Assembly (NCBI GenBank): GCA_038731605.1
Contig: JAVYQP010000004.1
Coordinates: 1 to 64,000, forward strand
Source: WYZ-LMO2 sp038731605
GTDB lineage: Archaea; Halobacteriota; Archaeoglobi; Archaeoglobales; Archaeoglobaceae
Length of the DNA: 64,000 nucleotides
Direction of reading: 5' to 3'
This document shows, piece after piece, positions 8,623-17,005 of the stretch. The position numbers and the translations under genes were made by a program. The notes under the pieces are model-generated. The model was not told the DNA's origin, ran no database searches, and saw only the letters and a program-made list of their open reading frames with translations. Every line of letters starts with the position of its first letter. Within the stretch, counting starts at the first letter, position 1.

Positions 8623-11600
8623 ACCACCACCCCAAGAGACTCTCTCTAACCTTTAAAGACTCTACTTCGGTTAGACCTCTTTTGTGGAAGAAATCAAACA
8701 AAGCCTCAATGGTCCCCTCAAAGTCCCTAACAACCACGGTATCTTTTCTCATCTCTATGAGATTTTTCTCGATGAGCAAAGGTTTGATCTCTTTCGTGTA
8801 TGAGGATGGTATCGCCTGTAGGGCGCTCATGACTATATTAAACTTCCTTATATCTTTGGCTCGCCCCTGTTCAACTATTAGGGCGTTAAACAAATTCTGT
8901 AAAAACCCCTTTTGCTCCATCTGGTGTTTGACTTTTAATCCTTCCCTAATTTCTTCAACCTTCTGCGTTAGAGATCTTAGACTCTCCATTGCTGTCTCGA
9001 TTTTTTCTGGACTTCTCTTTCCTTTCTTTATAAGATCGAGAAAAACGATAGGAGTTGCATCAGTAATCTCGTTGGTTTTGGGATCTATGCACATTATCTT
9101 CCTCATTATCTTGTATTTCCCCCTATAGAACTCGTAAACGCCGAATACCTTCTCTGCGCCCGATCTCAGGAAAGTATAATACGGTCCGTCCCCCATCTCC
9201 ATAACGTCTCTGAAATCATCCTCAGTATACTGGAGCTCGTATTGAACGATGTTCAGAAGTCTATACTCATCGAGTTGCTCTTGAGACATCCCTTCAGGTA
9301 TAAACTCTTTGAAGTCCTCCGAAACACCATACTGCTCCAAGTCTGTCATAGAAAGTTTGGATAAATCCTTTATTTTTTCTCCAAAGGTTTCAACACTTAT
9401 CTCCTCTTCAGGGCTTAGTATCTTCGTCTCCTTTCCAACGACGAGAGTTATATCCTTTATTTTTTCTTTTAGCTTGTTCAAAATTCCAACGATGATTTCG
9501 ATTTCGTTCGATGGGATGTAATTGATCACAATTACGTCCTTCTCATTCCCAATCCTGTTCACTCTGCCTACTCTCTGGACTATTACCATCGGATTCCAGG
9601 GAAGATCGTAGTTTATAACCGCATCTGCATCTTGGAGATTCACTCCTTCACTCAGAGCGTCCGTAGATACTAAAATTTCCAATTCTCCAAATCTTTCCAC
9701 TTCATCCCAACCGTTGTTGGCTTCTGGTGCGAACCTCTTGATGTAATTTATTTTTGTTGGGATTTCAGTATCCCCTGTAACCAAACCTATCTTCACTCTG
9801 TTGAATTTCGCATCCTTAAGCCACCTGTGGAGGTTCACTTCTTTTTCAACCCATTCCATAAGATTGTGATACAGATAGTATGCGGTGTCTTTATACTGAG
9901 TGAATATGATTATCTTTTTCTCGTTGAGCGAGGGTATCTCTTTTATTTTTTCAGACTTTACAGACTGTTCCCCTATTATTTGCTTTAGAGACTCGAGCTT
10001 TGGGTCGTTTTTATAGCAGAAAATCGGTATCTCAACAATATCCTCCTCTTTTCGAGGTAGCTTTCCAAAGCTCTTATATTCTCCATTTTCTTTCACCTTC
10101 ATGTCATCCAAATGGCGAAGAATCTCATCCATTATCCTCAGATCGTTCTCCATATTGTCCAAAGCTCTTCTTAACCCGATTTTTAACATTTCAATATCAG
10201 AAACGATCCCTAATCCCTCTACTGAATCCTCTGCATACTCTCTAAGGATTCTTATGACCCTATCGAACCAAGTCTCCTCGGTCTCCTCTTCTACCGCATA
10301 CTCTTCTACAACTTCTTCGAGCTCCTTCTTCACCTTCGCACGCTCAATGGCGTCCTCAATTGTCTTTCTTAGATCCTCTCTACTGAAAATCCTGGACATC
10401 TGCGACTTGAAAGCTTCATAGAAAATCTTTTCTTTTTTATGGATCCTTCTAAGAGTTGTTTCAAACGAGTATATCCCGCTCTCAAGTCTTTTACCCAGTA
10501 GAAGTTTGAAGAGATCTGCAATTTCGATGTAACGCTTCTCCTCTTCTTCCTCATCGATCGCCTCGCTTTCGAATACGACGAATCGTGTGCCGTAAAGCTT
10601 GGTATGTTCGAACTTTATGCTGTCTAACTTTTCCTTCACCAGTTCAAGGAGAGAGCGGTAGCTTTTTGTATAGAAGGGGGAGTAATCAAAGCTGTAGGGT
10701 TGCGGATCTTTGAATACCAACGGCTTTCCGTTTACCTTTAAATCTTTGAACTGCTCTTTGATGTATTTTCGTGTCCGCAGAACCATTATTTCATCGAGGA
10801 TCTTCTGTTTGATCTCCTTTGCTATCTCTCGTAGCTCTTTTCTAATCTTGTCGTCATCCTTCTCCACTAATTTCCTCTTCAAGTCTCTATATCTCTTTAT
10901 TAACTCTGGCACATCCACGCCCCTCATTCTGAAGGGGTGGTAGGTATCATCAACAAAGAGACGTATCAAGTTAAAGATGTCGTAAATGGAGTTGTTCAGA
11001 GGTGTTGCAGTCAAGAGCATGAACTTATTTGGAAAGCCGTTGCTTTTTTTCTGGATTTTCCTAACAGCTTTCCATCTGTTTGTATTCTTGTTTCGATACT
11101 TATGAGCCTCATCTATCACAAATAAATCATATTCTTCGGCGATTTTCACCAACTCCGGATCAATGTAGCCTTTTTTCTCATCCACTTTGTAGTTTTGGAA
11201 AACTCCAAGCGAAAGAAAAGCGATCCTACCTAACATTTCTCCCTTTTCGTCGTAAATTTCATAGAGCTTGTTGTTTCCTCTATCCCATACGAGTCTCTTG
11301 TATGTGTTCTTAAAGAAGTAATCTGACTCGATCTTTACCTTCTCACCATTCACCAACTTATTTTTCACATCCTCATTTAACCGCCCTATCAAAAGCTCTT
11401 CCCACTGGGGGATCGTTGATGGTGGTAAGATCAGCAATACTCCCGGTTTCTTTTCGTTGCCGTTGATCCAAGCCGGGTGTTTCCCATACAAGAATTCCTC
11501 GATCACAGCAGCCGCCATAAAGCTTTTGCCCAGACCTACCGAATCTGCCAGTATTACTCCGTTATAACCGCTTGTGCCGGTTCCAATAATATTCACAGCG

Positions 11601-12391
11601 TTTAAAACTCCCACAACTTGGAACTCGAGCAAGACGTCTTTTTTTGTTAGGTTTAAAACTCTCCCATCCGTCCACTTGTATACCAAATACTTAAATAGAG
11701 TTTGTGGGTCTACCAAGTTCCCAATAAAAGGATACGGACTTTCAGGTAGTAATCCTGAAAAGTCTATGACCTTCAGCAAATCTTCTCGGAATTCTATCGC
11801 CTCATTCCATAGATTATCAAACCATTGGTTTAGATAAAGCACATCTTCTCTTGACGTAAGCAATACGTTCAACTCCTTATTTTCTGTAAGTCCTTCCGCT
11901 GTAAAGTTAGATGAGCCAACGACAGCTAACCCTGGAGAAGCATATTTTTCTTCTGGACTGGTTAGGAACAGATACAACTTTGCATGTAACCTCGATTTAT
12001 CAAAAAGTTTCACATCGATTACGTTATTTGCAATGAAATCTCGAAGCATTCTCAACTTCTTTCTCAACTGCTCCTTTTGCTCTTCTGTCAGCTTTCTACT
12101 TTGTAACTCCTCTATCATCTTCTGTTTAAAAACCTCCCTTAAATTATAACCCGCAACCAATTCTTCTTTTGTAGGATAGGTAGTTTCATTGCCCATCACG
12201 ATCTTCAGGAAGGGTAATTTCTCGTATTTATCCGGGAAATCTTCCTTTACAAGTGAAAACCCACTTAAAAAGAAATAGCCAATTGCAAACTTAGCCTCTT
12301 TTGACTTTTTAAGCTGGTCCTTTATGACATTTACCAATTCTCTACCCGGGCTATTATCTACTATGTTTGGAGCGATTTCATCTCTATCCAT
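8612..12391 (-). CDS. PLD-nuclease/SNF2-family helicase fusion protein
   Basis: The 1259-residue protein joins a phospholipase D-type nuclease domain to an SF2 translocase. The PLD signature RLHAKLYLF (H136, K138) is followed by VVGSSNFTAEG at 158-167; there is one copy, so it would act as a dimer. Helicase motifs are DSVGLGKS (Walker A, 283-290), ILPPSTIPQW, VIDEAH at 425-430, LLTATPLNN, IIIFTQYKDTAYY, STDALSEGVNLQDA and IVQRVGRVNRIG. A long charged coiled region lies between the two helicase lobes. The order resembles COG0553 proteins seen with DNA methylases in DISARM-like and ATP-dependent PLD restriction systems. I infer ATP-driven tracking and cutting of unmodified DNA. A TATA-like TTTATCA complement at 12418-12426 lies about 30 nt upstream of the ATG. 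Confidence 0.82.
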   Translation of the reverse strand: MDRDEIAPNIVDNSPGRELVNVIKDQLKKSKEAKFAIGYFFLSGFSLVKEDFPDKYEKLPFLKIVMGNETTYPTKEELVAGYNLREVFKQKMIEELQSRKLTEEQKEQLRKKLRMLRDFIANNVIDVKLFDKSRLHAKLYLFLTSPEEKYASPGLAVVGSSNFTAEGLTENKELNVLLTSREDVLYLNQWFDNLWNEAIEFREDLLKVIDFSGLLPESPYPFIGNLVDPQTLFKYLVYKWTDGRVLNLTKKDVLLEFQVVGVLNAVNIIGTGTSGYNGVILADSVGLGKSFMAAAVIEEFLYGKHPAWINGNEKKPGVLLILPPSTIPQWEELLIGRLNEDVKNKLVNGEKVKIESDYFFKNTYKRLVWDRGNNKLYEIYDEKGEMLGRIAFLSLGVFQNYKVDEKKGYIDPELVKIAEEYDLFVIDEAHKYRNKNTNRWKAVRKIQKKSNGFPNKFMLLTATPLNNSIYDIFNLIRLFVDDTYHPFRMRGVDVPELIKRYRDLKRKLVEKDDDKIRKELREIAKEIKQKILDEIMVLRTRKYIKEQFKDLKVNGKPLVFKDPQPYSFDYSPFYTKSYRSLLELVKEKLDSIKFEHTKLYGTRFVVFESEAIDEEEEEKRYIEIADLFKLLLGKRLESGIYSFETTLRRIHKKEKIFYEAFKSQMSRIFSREDLRKTIEDAIERAKVKKELEEVVEEYAVEEETEETWFDRVIRILREYAEDSVEGLGIVSDIEMLKIGLRRALDNMENDLRIMDEILRHLDDMKVKENGEYKSFGKLPRKEEDIVEIPIFCYKNDPKLESLKQIIGEQSVKSEKIKEIPSLNEKKIIIFTQYKDTAYYLYHNLMEWVEKEVNLHRWLKDAKFNRVKIGLVTGDTEIPTKINYIKRFAPEANNGWDEVERFGELEILVSTDALSEGVNLQDADAVINYDLPWNPMVIVQRVGRVNRIGNEKDVIVINYIPSNEIEIIVGILNKLKEKIKDITLVVGKETKILSPEEEISVETFGEKIKDLSKLSMTDLEQYGVSEDFKEFIPEGMSQEQLDEYRLLNIVQYELQYTEDDFRDVMEMGDGPYYTFLRSGAEKVFGVYEFYRGKYKIMRKIMCIDPKTNEITDATPIVFLDLIKKGKRSPEKIETAMESLRSLTQKVEEIREGLKVKHQMEQKGFLQNLFNALIVEQGRAKDIRKFNIVMSALQAIPSSYTKEIKPLLIEKNLIEMRKDTVVVRDFEGTIEALFDFFHKRGLTEVESLKVRESLLGWWYEL

Positions 12392-12536
12392 AACTCTACA
12401 CCCAGCAGTGCAGACTTTGATAAATTTCTTCTTCTAACGTAAAAGGTTTTTGGATGGTTATTTCCCCACGGCGTGTTAAGTGAGTATCGCTGAGCCCAGA
12501 CTCGCTCACAAAAAGCGGATCTGGACAGAAGGGAAA

Positions 12537-12587
12537 ATTATAAATATCTTAAACACGCAATACTAACAATTTAAATTAAGGAGGTGA
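12537..12587 (+). promoter_or_regulatory. TATA box and strong Shine-Dalgarno site of the HTH-CBS gene
   Basis: ATTATAAATATC at 12537-12548 is a good archaeal TATA box. AAGGAGGTGA at 12578-12587 is a near-perfect ribosome binding site ending four bases before the ATG. This gene therefore has a short leader with a classical ribosome binding site, unlike many neighbours that look leaderless. The upstream stretch 12424-12536 holds no gene I can support. Confidence 0.65.
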
Positions 12588-12591
12588 AAGT

Positions 12592-13479
12592 ATGGATCTC
12601 GAACTGACGCAAATCCAGAAGGATATACTGTATGCGCTGATAACGCTTTACAAGAAGAAGTCTGGTGGCTCCATAAAAGGGGAGGAGATTGCAGAGCTGA
12701 TTAACAGAAACCCTGGCACTGTAAGAAACCAGATGCAAGCTTTGAGGGCTCTTGGACTCGTAGAGGGTGTTCCGGGACCAAAAGGCGGATACAGACCAAC
12801 TTCAAAAGCGTATGAGTTGCTCTCGATAACGAAGCCAGAAGAGAGCGTAGTTGTCCCAGTGATGGTAAACGATGTCGTTGCCGAAGATCTCTCGGTCGAG
12901 GAGATCGATTTACCGTCGATATCCCATCCGGAGATTTGTCAAGCGAGGGTGAGGCTACTTGGAGACATAAAGAAGATTGTCCCAGGAGATAAAGTTACGT
13001 TTGGTCCCACGCCTGTAAACGAGCTCGTAATCTCAGGCAGAGTCGTTGGCAGAGACGATACTGCGAACACCGTGATCGTGGACATCGAAAAAATCGTCGC
13101 CTTGCCAAAGGATACAGTGGGCGAGCACATGAGCTCACCAATAGTAACGATCGACGCGGATGCGAAAGTCATCGATGGTGCGAAGCTCTTGGCTGAGAAA
13201 CAGATCTACTGTGCCCCAGTGAAGAGAGACGGGAAGTTCGTCGGCATTTTAACGCTCGACCACATCGCAAAGGCTGTCGCTGAAGGCAAGCTCGACGCAA
13301 AAGTAGAGGAAGTGATGAGACCAAAGATCGTGCTCGTTGAAAAGGACACGAAGATAAGGGAAGCGATTAGGCTCATGAGAGACGAGAAAGTCAGAATCCT
13401 TGTCGTTACAGACAAAGGCGAGCCCGTTGGCGTGATAACGGACCAAAAAATCTTAACAAGGCTCGCCCCAGAGCAATAA
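12592..13479 (+). CDS. Predicted transcriptional regulator, HTH plus CBS domain pair
   Basis: The first 80 residues form a winged helix with LTQIQKDILYALITLY and a recognition helix around NRNPGTVRNQMQALRALGL. A beta-rich linker of about 100 residues follows. Two CBS domains end the protein, starting at VGEHMSSPIVTID and VEEVMRPKIVLVEKD, each with the GKFVGILT or GEPVGVIT type hinge that binds adenine nucleotides. The layout matches the archaeal COG2524 regulators, thought to couple DNA binding to AMP/ATP or SAM levels. Targets are unknown. It stands alone, divergent from the defence operon and convergent with the deacetylase-family gene four bases away. Regulation of the neighbouring defence genes is possible but nothing shows it. 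Confidence 0.85.
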   Translation: MDLELTQIQKDILYALITLYKKKSGGSIKGEEIAELINRNPGTVRNQMQALRALGLVEGVPGPKGGYRPTSKAYELLSITKPEESVVVPVMVNDVVAEDLSVEEIDLPSISHPEICQARVRLLGDIKKIVPGDKVTFGPTPVNELVISGRVVGRDDTANTVIVDIEKIVALPKDTVGEHMSSPIVTIDADAKVIDGAKLLAEKQIYCAPVKRDGKFVGILTLDHIAKAVAEGKLDAKVEEVMRPKIVLVEKDTKIREAIRLMRDEKVRILVVTDKGEPVGVITDQKILTRLAPEQ

Positions 13480-13483
13480 TTTT

Positions 13484-14212
13484 TTATTCAAATCCTTTTA
13501 TAAACGCTCTTACGTTTTTTCCGAGGACTCTATGGTTATAACCGCCCTCGAGAACTGCGAAGCGCTTTGCATTTCTCTCCTCGCAAATCTCGGCAATTAT
13601 CTTCCCAATCTCCGTGTAGTCTTCGGTTTCAAGCAGACCTCCCCAGTCTTCTTTGTGCCTGTCAAAACCCGCAGAAACTGCGACAACCTCAAACTCGCTT
13701 CTTCTGAGAAAATCCTCTATGCCCTCGATGTTCCTACCGCTCATGTGGTAATACTTCACGTCTTCGTCGTCCCTGAACGTGTTCGCAGTCCCATCGCCGA
13801 AGTGGAGGTCGAAGTCAACGATCACAGCCTTCTTAACTTTTCCTTCGACGAGCATCTTCCTCACTGCGATTGCGACGTTGTTGAAGTAGCAGAAACCCCA
13901 AGCGCTGTCTGGACTTGCATGATGCCCTGGGGGGCGTATTAAAGCGAAAGCCGGCTCTGCAAAAGCGATTTTCGAAGCTAAGATTGCTCCACCGACTGCG
14001 AGCATCGCAACATCGAAGACTTCCCCTTCGCTTTTCACGAACTCGTAGTGCGCCTTCGTGTGAACAAGGAGGACATCTTCCTTCGTCGCTCTCTCCGGTT
14101 GAACAAACTCGTAATCCCTGAGCTCTTGGACGATTGCCTCCATCCTCCCAGCTTCAGCAGCTGGATCGGATGCGTAAACCTTGTAGAAATCTGGGTGGAA
14201 CACGATCTTCAT
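13484..14212 (-). CDS. Histone deacetylase/acetylpolyamine amidohydrolase family protein
   Basis: Family members remove acetyl groups from lysines, polyamines or small molecules using one zinc ion. The motif RPPGHHA carries the tandem catalytic histidines (97-98). DFDLHFGDGT gives the metal ligands D135 and H137. AGFDRH supplies the third ligand, and EGGYN carries the transition-state tyrosine. At 242 residues the protein is shorter than the usual 300 or more, lacking loops around the substrate rim, yet all catalytic residues are there. It is a single gene between two differently oriented units. The natural substrate cannot be told from sequence; archaeal chromatin proteins and acetylated polyamines are both possible. 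Confidence 0.87.
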   Translation of the reverse strand: MKIVFHPDFYKVYASDPAAEAGRMEAIVQELRDYEFVQPERATKEDVLLVHTKAHYEFVKSEGEVFDVAMLAVGGAILASKIAFAEPAFALIRPPGHHASPDSAWGFCYFNNVAIAVRKMLVEGKVKKAVIVDFDLHFGDGTANTFRDDEDVKYYHMSGRNIEGIEDFLRRSEFEVVAVSAGFDRHKEDWGGLLETEDYTEIGKIIAEICEERNAKRFAVLEGGYNHRVLGKNVRAFIKGFE

Positions 14213-14245
14213 AACCCTATTCGACTCGAGTTAAAATCTCTTTCG

Positions 14246-15007
14246 CTAAACGTTCAGGAGCTCTTGATATGCGTCGACGTTTCTGTCGGTCAAGGAGTAG
14301 TTTCGTTTTCTGTATTCTCTTATCCTTTCAAGATCGAGCTCGGAAACAATCGCTTCTTCGCAGTCTTCACGCTTACTCTTCGCCAATATCCCATCAAAAC
14401 TCGCAATCAAACTTCTCCCAACAACCTCCGCTCCGGTGAAGGTTCTGCCGAAACCGCCCGCTTTCACTATAGCGTAGCAGTTGTCGAAGGATCTTGCGAA
14501 GTATAGGCAATGCCTCAGCTCTGTTCCAGGGAGATCGGAGTGCTTGAAGGACACAACTGGGTTCAAAGCTATTTCCACGCCTTTAAGTCCAGCGACTCTG
14601 CAGAGCTCTGGGTAAAGAATGTCTGCGCAAACCAGAATGCAGAACTTTGCTTTTCTCAGGCTAAATACGTTCAAAGCTTTCCCCGGGCTTATTCCAAGGA
14701 ATTTCTCGGTCTTAGTTGGGTGTATCTTGTCCTGATACGCAACCGCATCCCCGTTGTCGAAAACAACTGCCCTGTTGTAGATCGCATCCGCCTTGTAAAC
14801 AACGTTCCCGACTGCAACGACTCCGAATTCCCTGCTGATCCTCTTCAAAAAATCGAGCGTCTTCTCGCTGATTGTAAGCGAAAGTTCAGCATAGGAAAAG
14901 TATTCTGGAAAGAGCAAAATCTCCGCACCTTTTTCGATTGCATTCAGCGCTGTTTTCTCAGCACTTTCCATGTCCCCAATCCTGCATTGGATTGCCGAAA
15001 CTTTCAA
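14246..15007 (-). CDS. Carbon-nitrogen hydrolase (nitrilase superfamily)
   Basis: Nitrilase-fold enzymes hydrolyse amides or nitriles through a Glu-Lys-Cys triad. Here these are E35 in LLFPEYF, K94 in YQDKIHP and C127 in ILVCADILYPEL. The 253 residues match the omega-amidase and carbamoylase branches. The start overlaps the end of the pantoate kinase gene by 50 bases, so it is the last gene of the CoA-related operon. That context would suit an amidase linked to pantothenate or CoA metabolism, but this is guilt by association. The substrate is unknown. Confidence 0.85.
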   Translation of the reverse strand: MKVSAIQCRIGDMESAEKTALNAIEKGAEILLFPEYFSYAELSLTISEKTLDFLKRISREFGVVAVGNVVYKADAIYNRAVVFDNGDAVAYQDKIHPTKTEKFLGISPGKALNVFSLRKAKFCILVCADILYPELCRVAGLKGVEIALNPVVSFKHSDLPGTELRHCLYFARSFDNCYAIVKAGGFGRTFTGAEVVGRSLIASFDGILAKSKREDCEEAIVSELDLERIREYRKRNYSLTDRNVDAYQELLNV

Positions 15008-15788
15008 CTCTCCTCACCCCGCAACAATCGATCTTCGCTTTAAACGGCTCTCCAAACTCCTTCAGGGCTTCGTATCCTCGATAGGCAAAAACAGTCTTTC
15101 CAAGCATCGCCATCGTTGCAAGACCACCTTGGCTTTCAACCGCCTCAACCACATCCCTTACCGGCTCTATTAGCCCGGTCTCCTCAGCGAATCCCTTCGA
15201 AGTTCTGAAAAGATTTTCAAGGCTCGGAGACCGCATGAACTCCTTAATCCACTTCTTTCCAATCTCGGAGATTTTACTCCTGTTCCCTGAAAGAACCTCT
15301 TTCGTTGAGATTTGTCCGAGGGTTAAGAAGTCGAACTCAAAGTTCCAAGCAAACCGCTCCACAATTGCCTTCGATGGGCAAGTTGCGCTTTTTCTTATCA
15401 CCAAACCAGAAAAAGCCTGGGTTACGACAGTCCCAAGACCCGTAAGGTTCACAACTTCCGCCTCATGTGCAACATCGAAATTTTCAACCGCTGGCTTGTC
15501 GGAGAGAAAAGCTGTCGCAACTGCGCAGGCACCGCTCAAGCCAAAACCACAGCCGAGTGGAAGGGACGTTCTTAGATCGACACCCGGGATTTTGAGTTTC
15601 TTGAGCACGAACTCCACAGTCGGAAACTCGATTTCTTTTCCGTTGAACCGCAGAGAATTCGAGAGAGTTGCGTAAACACCACGATCTATCGTAAAGCTCA
15701 CGCCATAACTTCCCGAATCTCTTGGATCCGGTTTTACTTCGGGGGCGAATATACAGCTGATCGCAGAGGGGCAGAAGATCATACGCAA
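14958..15788 (-). CDS. Pantoate kinase (archaeal GHMP family)
   Basis: Archaea make 4-phosphopantothenate by phosphorylating pantoate first and then joining beta-alanine, instead of using bacterial PanC and PanK. This 276-residue protein has the GHMP ATP-binding motif SLPLGCGFGLSGACAVATA, where the usual Pro-x3-Gly-x-Gly-x-Ser pattern is recognisable. It also has an N-terminal APEVKPDPRDSGSYGVSFTI typical of pantoate kinases. The gene directly follows coaBC with a 10-base overlap, which strongly supports the CoA assignment. The partner phosphopantothenate synthetase is not in the window. Confidence 0.85.
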   Translation of the reverse strand: MRMIFCPSAISCIFAPEVKPDPRDSGSYGVSFTIDRGVYATLSNSLRFNGKEIEFPTVEFVLKKLKIPGVDLRTSLPLGCGFGLSGACAVATAFLSDKPAVENFDVAHEAEVVNLTGLGTVVTQAFSGLVIRKSATCPSKAIVERFAWNFEFDFLTLGQISTKEVLSGNRSKISEIGKKWIKEFMRSPSLENLFRTSKGFAEETGLIEPVRDVVEAVESQGGLATMAMLGKTVFAYRGYEALKEFGEPFKAKIDCCGVRRVESFGNPMQDWGHGKC

Positions 15789-17005
15789 TCCTGAAGGTAG
15801 ATCTCGACTATTCTCCTTGCAACTTCGCTCTTCATCCCCTCAACCCACTCCGAACGCTTCTCAGTCACAACGACGACCCTTGTTTCTAAGGTGCCCATGC
15901 CCCTCTCGAGAACGTCGTTCGCAACCACCATCGAAAGCCCATCGCACTGAAGCCTTTCCCTTGCAATTTTCTCCAGCTCTTCATCGCTAACCCCAGTTTC
16001 AGCCTTGAAACCGATTATCTTCCCATCGTAGACTTTCCTAACTTCTTTTATGATCTTCGGCGCTTCTTTCAGCGTCAAAACGACTTCTTTTGCGGTCTTT
16101 ATCTTCTTCTTCTCCATCTCAACAACGAAGTCAGAAGGTGCAGCCGAGGAGACGAAAAGCTCGCAACCTTCGATCTCCGCCAGAACTGCGTTCAGCATGT
16201 CTTTGACCGAAATTACCCTTATCTCTCTGAAGTCGGGTAGATCAATTCCGAAGTTCTTCGAGGTTACAAAAGCGACGTTTGCTCCTCTTCGCCATAATTC
16301 CAGCGCAATCTCTTTCCCCATCAGCCCAGAACTTCTGTTGCTGATGAACCTGATCGGATCTATGTGCTCATAGCTTGGCCCAGCGGTCACGACAACCTTT
16401 TTCCCTGCGAACTCCTTCGGATAAAGCGCTCTCTCGACGTGGAGACAAATTTTCTCGATATCTGCGAACTTCGCTTTTCCTTCCTCGATCCTCGGCTCTA
16501 TGATCTCGATCCCCATCTTCTTCAGCTTTTCAACGTTCTCGAGAACTCTTGGGTTTTGAACCATCGCCTCATGCATCGCTGGAGCTATCAAAATCGGTTT
16601 CCCAGAGCCCAAGGCGGTGGTTGCGAAAGTCGTGACCGCTGTGTCGTCGATTCCGTTTGCGATCTTTCCAATCGTGTTCGCAGTTGACGGCGCAATTAGG
16701 TAGAGATCCGCAATCCCATCGACGCCGAGGAACTTCACGTGCTCAATTTCGCCTGTTATCTCTGTCACGACTTTGTTTCCCGTTGCGAATTGAAGCGCAT
16801 AGGGGTGGATGATCTTTGTTGCGCTCTTGCTCATCACCGCATAGACTTCTGCACCCCTTCTTATGAGTTCTCGGGCGAGCTTCACAGTTTCGACTGCTGC
16901 GATGCTTCCAGTAACCCCGAGCACGATTTTCTTACCCCTAAGCCTTTGGCTCTTCACGCCTCTTATCCTCTCCACGTGCACGTTCAACACCTCGTTCAAA
17001 CACAT
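15779..17005 (-). CDS. coaBC: Bifunctional phosphopantothenoylcysteine decarboxylase / phosphopantothenate-cysteine ligase
   Basis: CoaBC joins cysteine to 4-phosphopantothenate and decarboxylates the product to 4-phosphopantetheine. The N-terminal flavoprotein half has KIVLGVTGSIAAVETVKLAR, the APSTANTIGKIANGIDD motif and the APAMHEAM loop. The ligase half has VVTAGPSYEHIDPIRFISNR and GFKAETG. The ATG at 17005 gives 408 residues and keeps the conserved VERIRGVKSQ leader. An in-frame start at 17044 and GTG codons at 16990 and 16981 are alternatives. The start region lies inside the 3-prime end of the polyferredoxin gene, so the genes are cotranscribed. Confidence 0.95.
   Translation of the reverse strand: MCLNEVLNVHVERIRGVKSQRLRGKKIVLGVTGSIAAVETVKLARELIRRGAEVYAVMSKSATKIIHPYALQFATGNKVVTEITGEIEHVKFLGVDGIADLYLIAPSTANTIGKIANGIDDTAVTTFATTALGSGKPILIAPAMHEAMVQNPRVLENVEKLKKMGIEIIEPRIEEGKAKFADIEKICLHVERALYPKEFAGKKVVVTAGPSYEHIDPIRFISNRSSGLMGKEIALELWRRGANVAFVTSKNFGIDLPDFREIRVISVKDMLNAVLAEIEGCELFVSSAAPSDFVVEMEKKKIKTAKEVVLTLKEAPKIIKEVRKVYDGKIIGFKAETGVSDEELEKIARERLQCDGLSMVVANDVLERGMGTLETRVVVVTEKRSEWVEGMKSEVARRIVEIYLQDCV

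Noticed and set aside
12424..12536. Weak GTGAG/CTCAC inverted repeat upstream of the HTH-CBS gene
   Set aside because: Only five bases pair across a wide loop; chance is likely.
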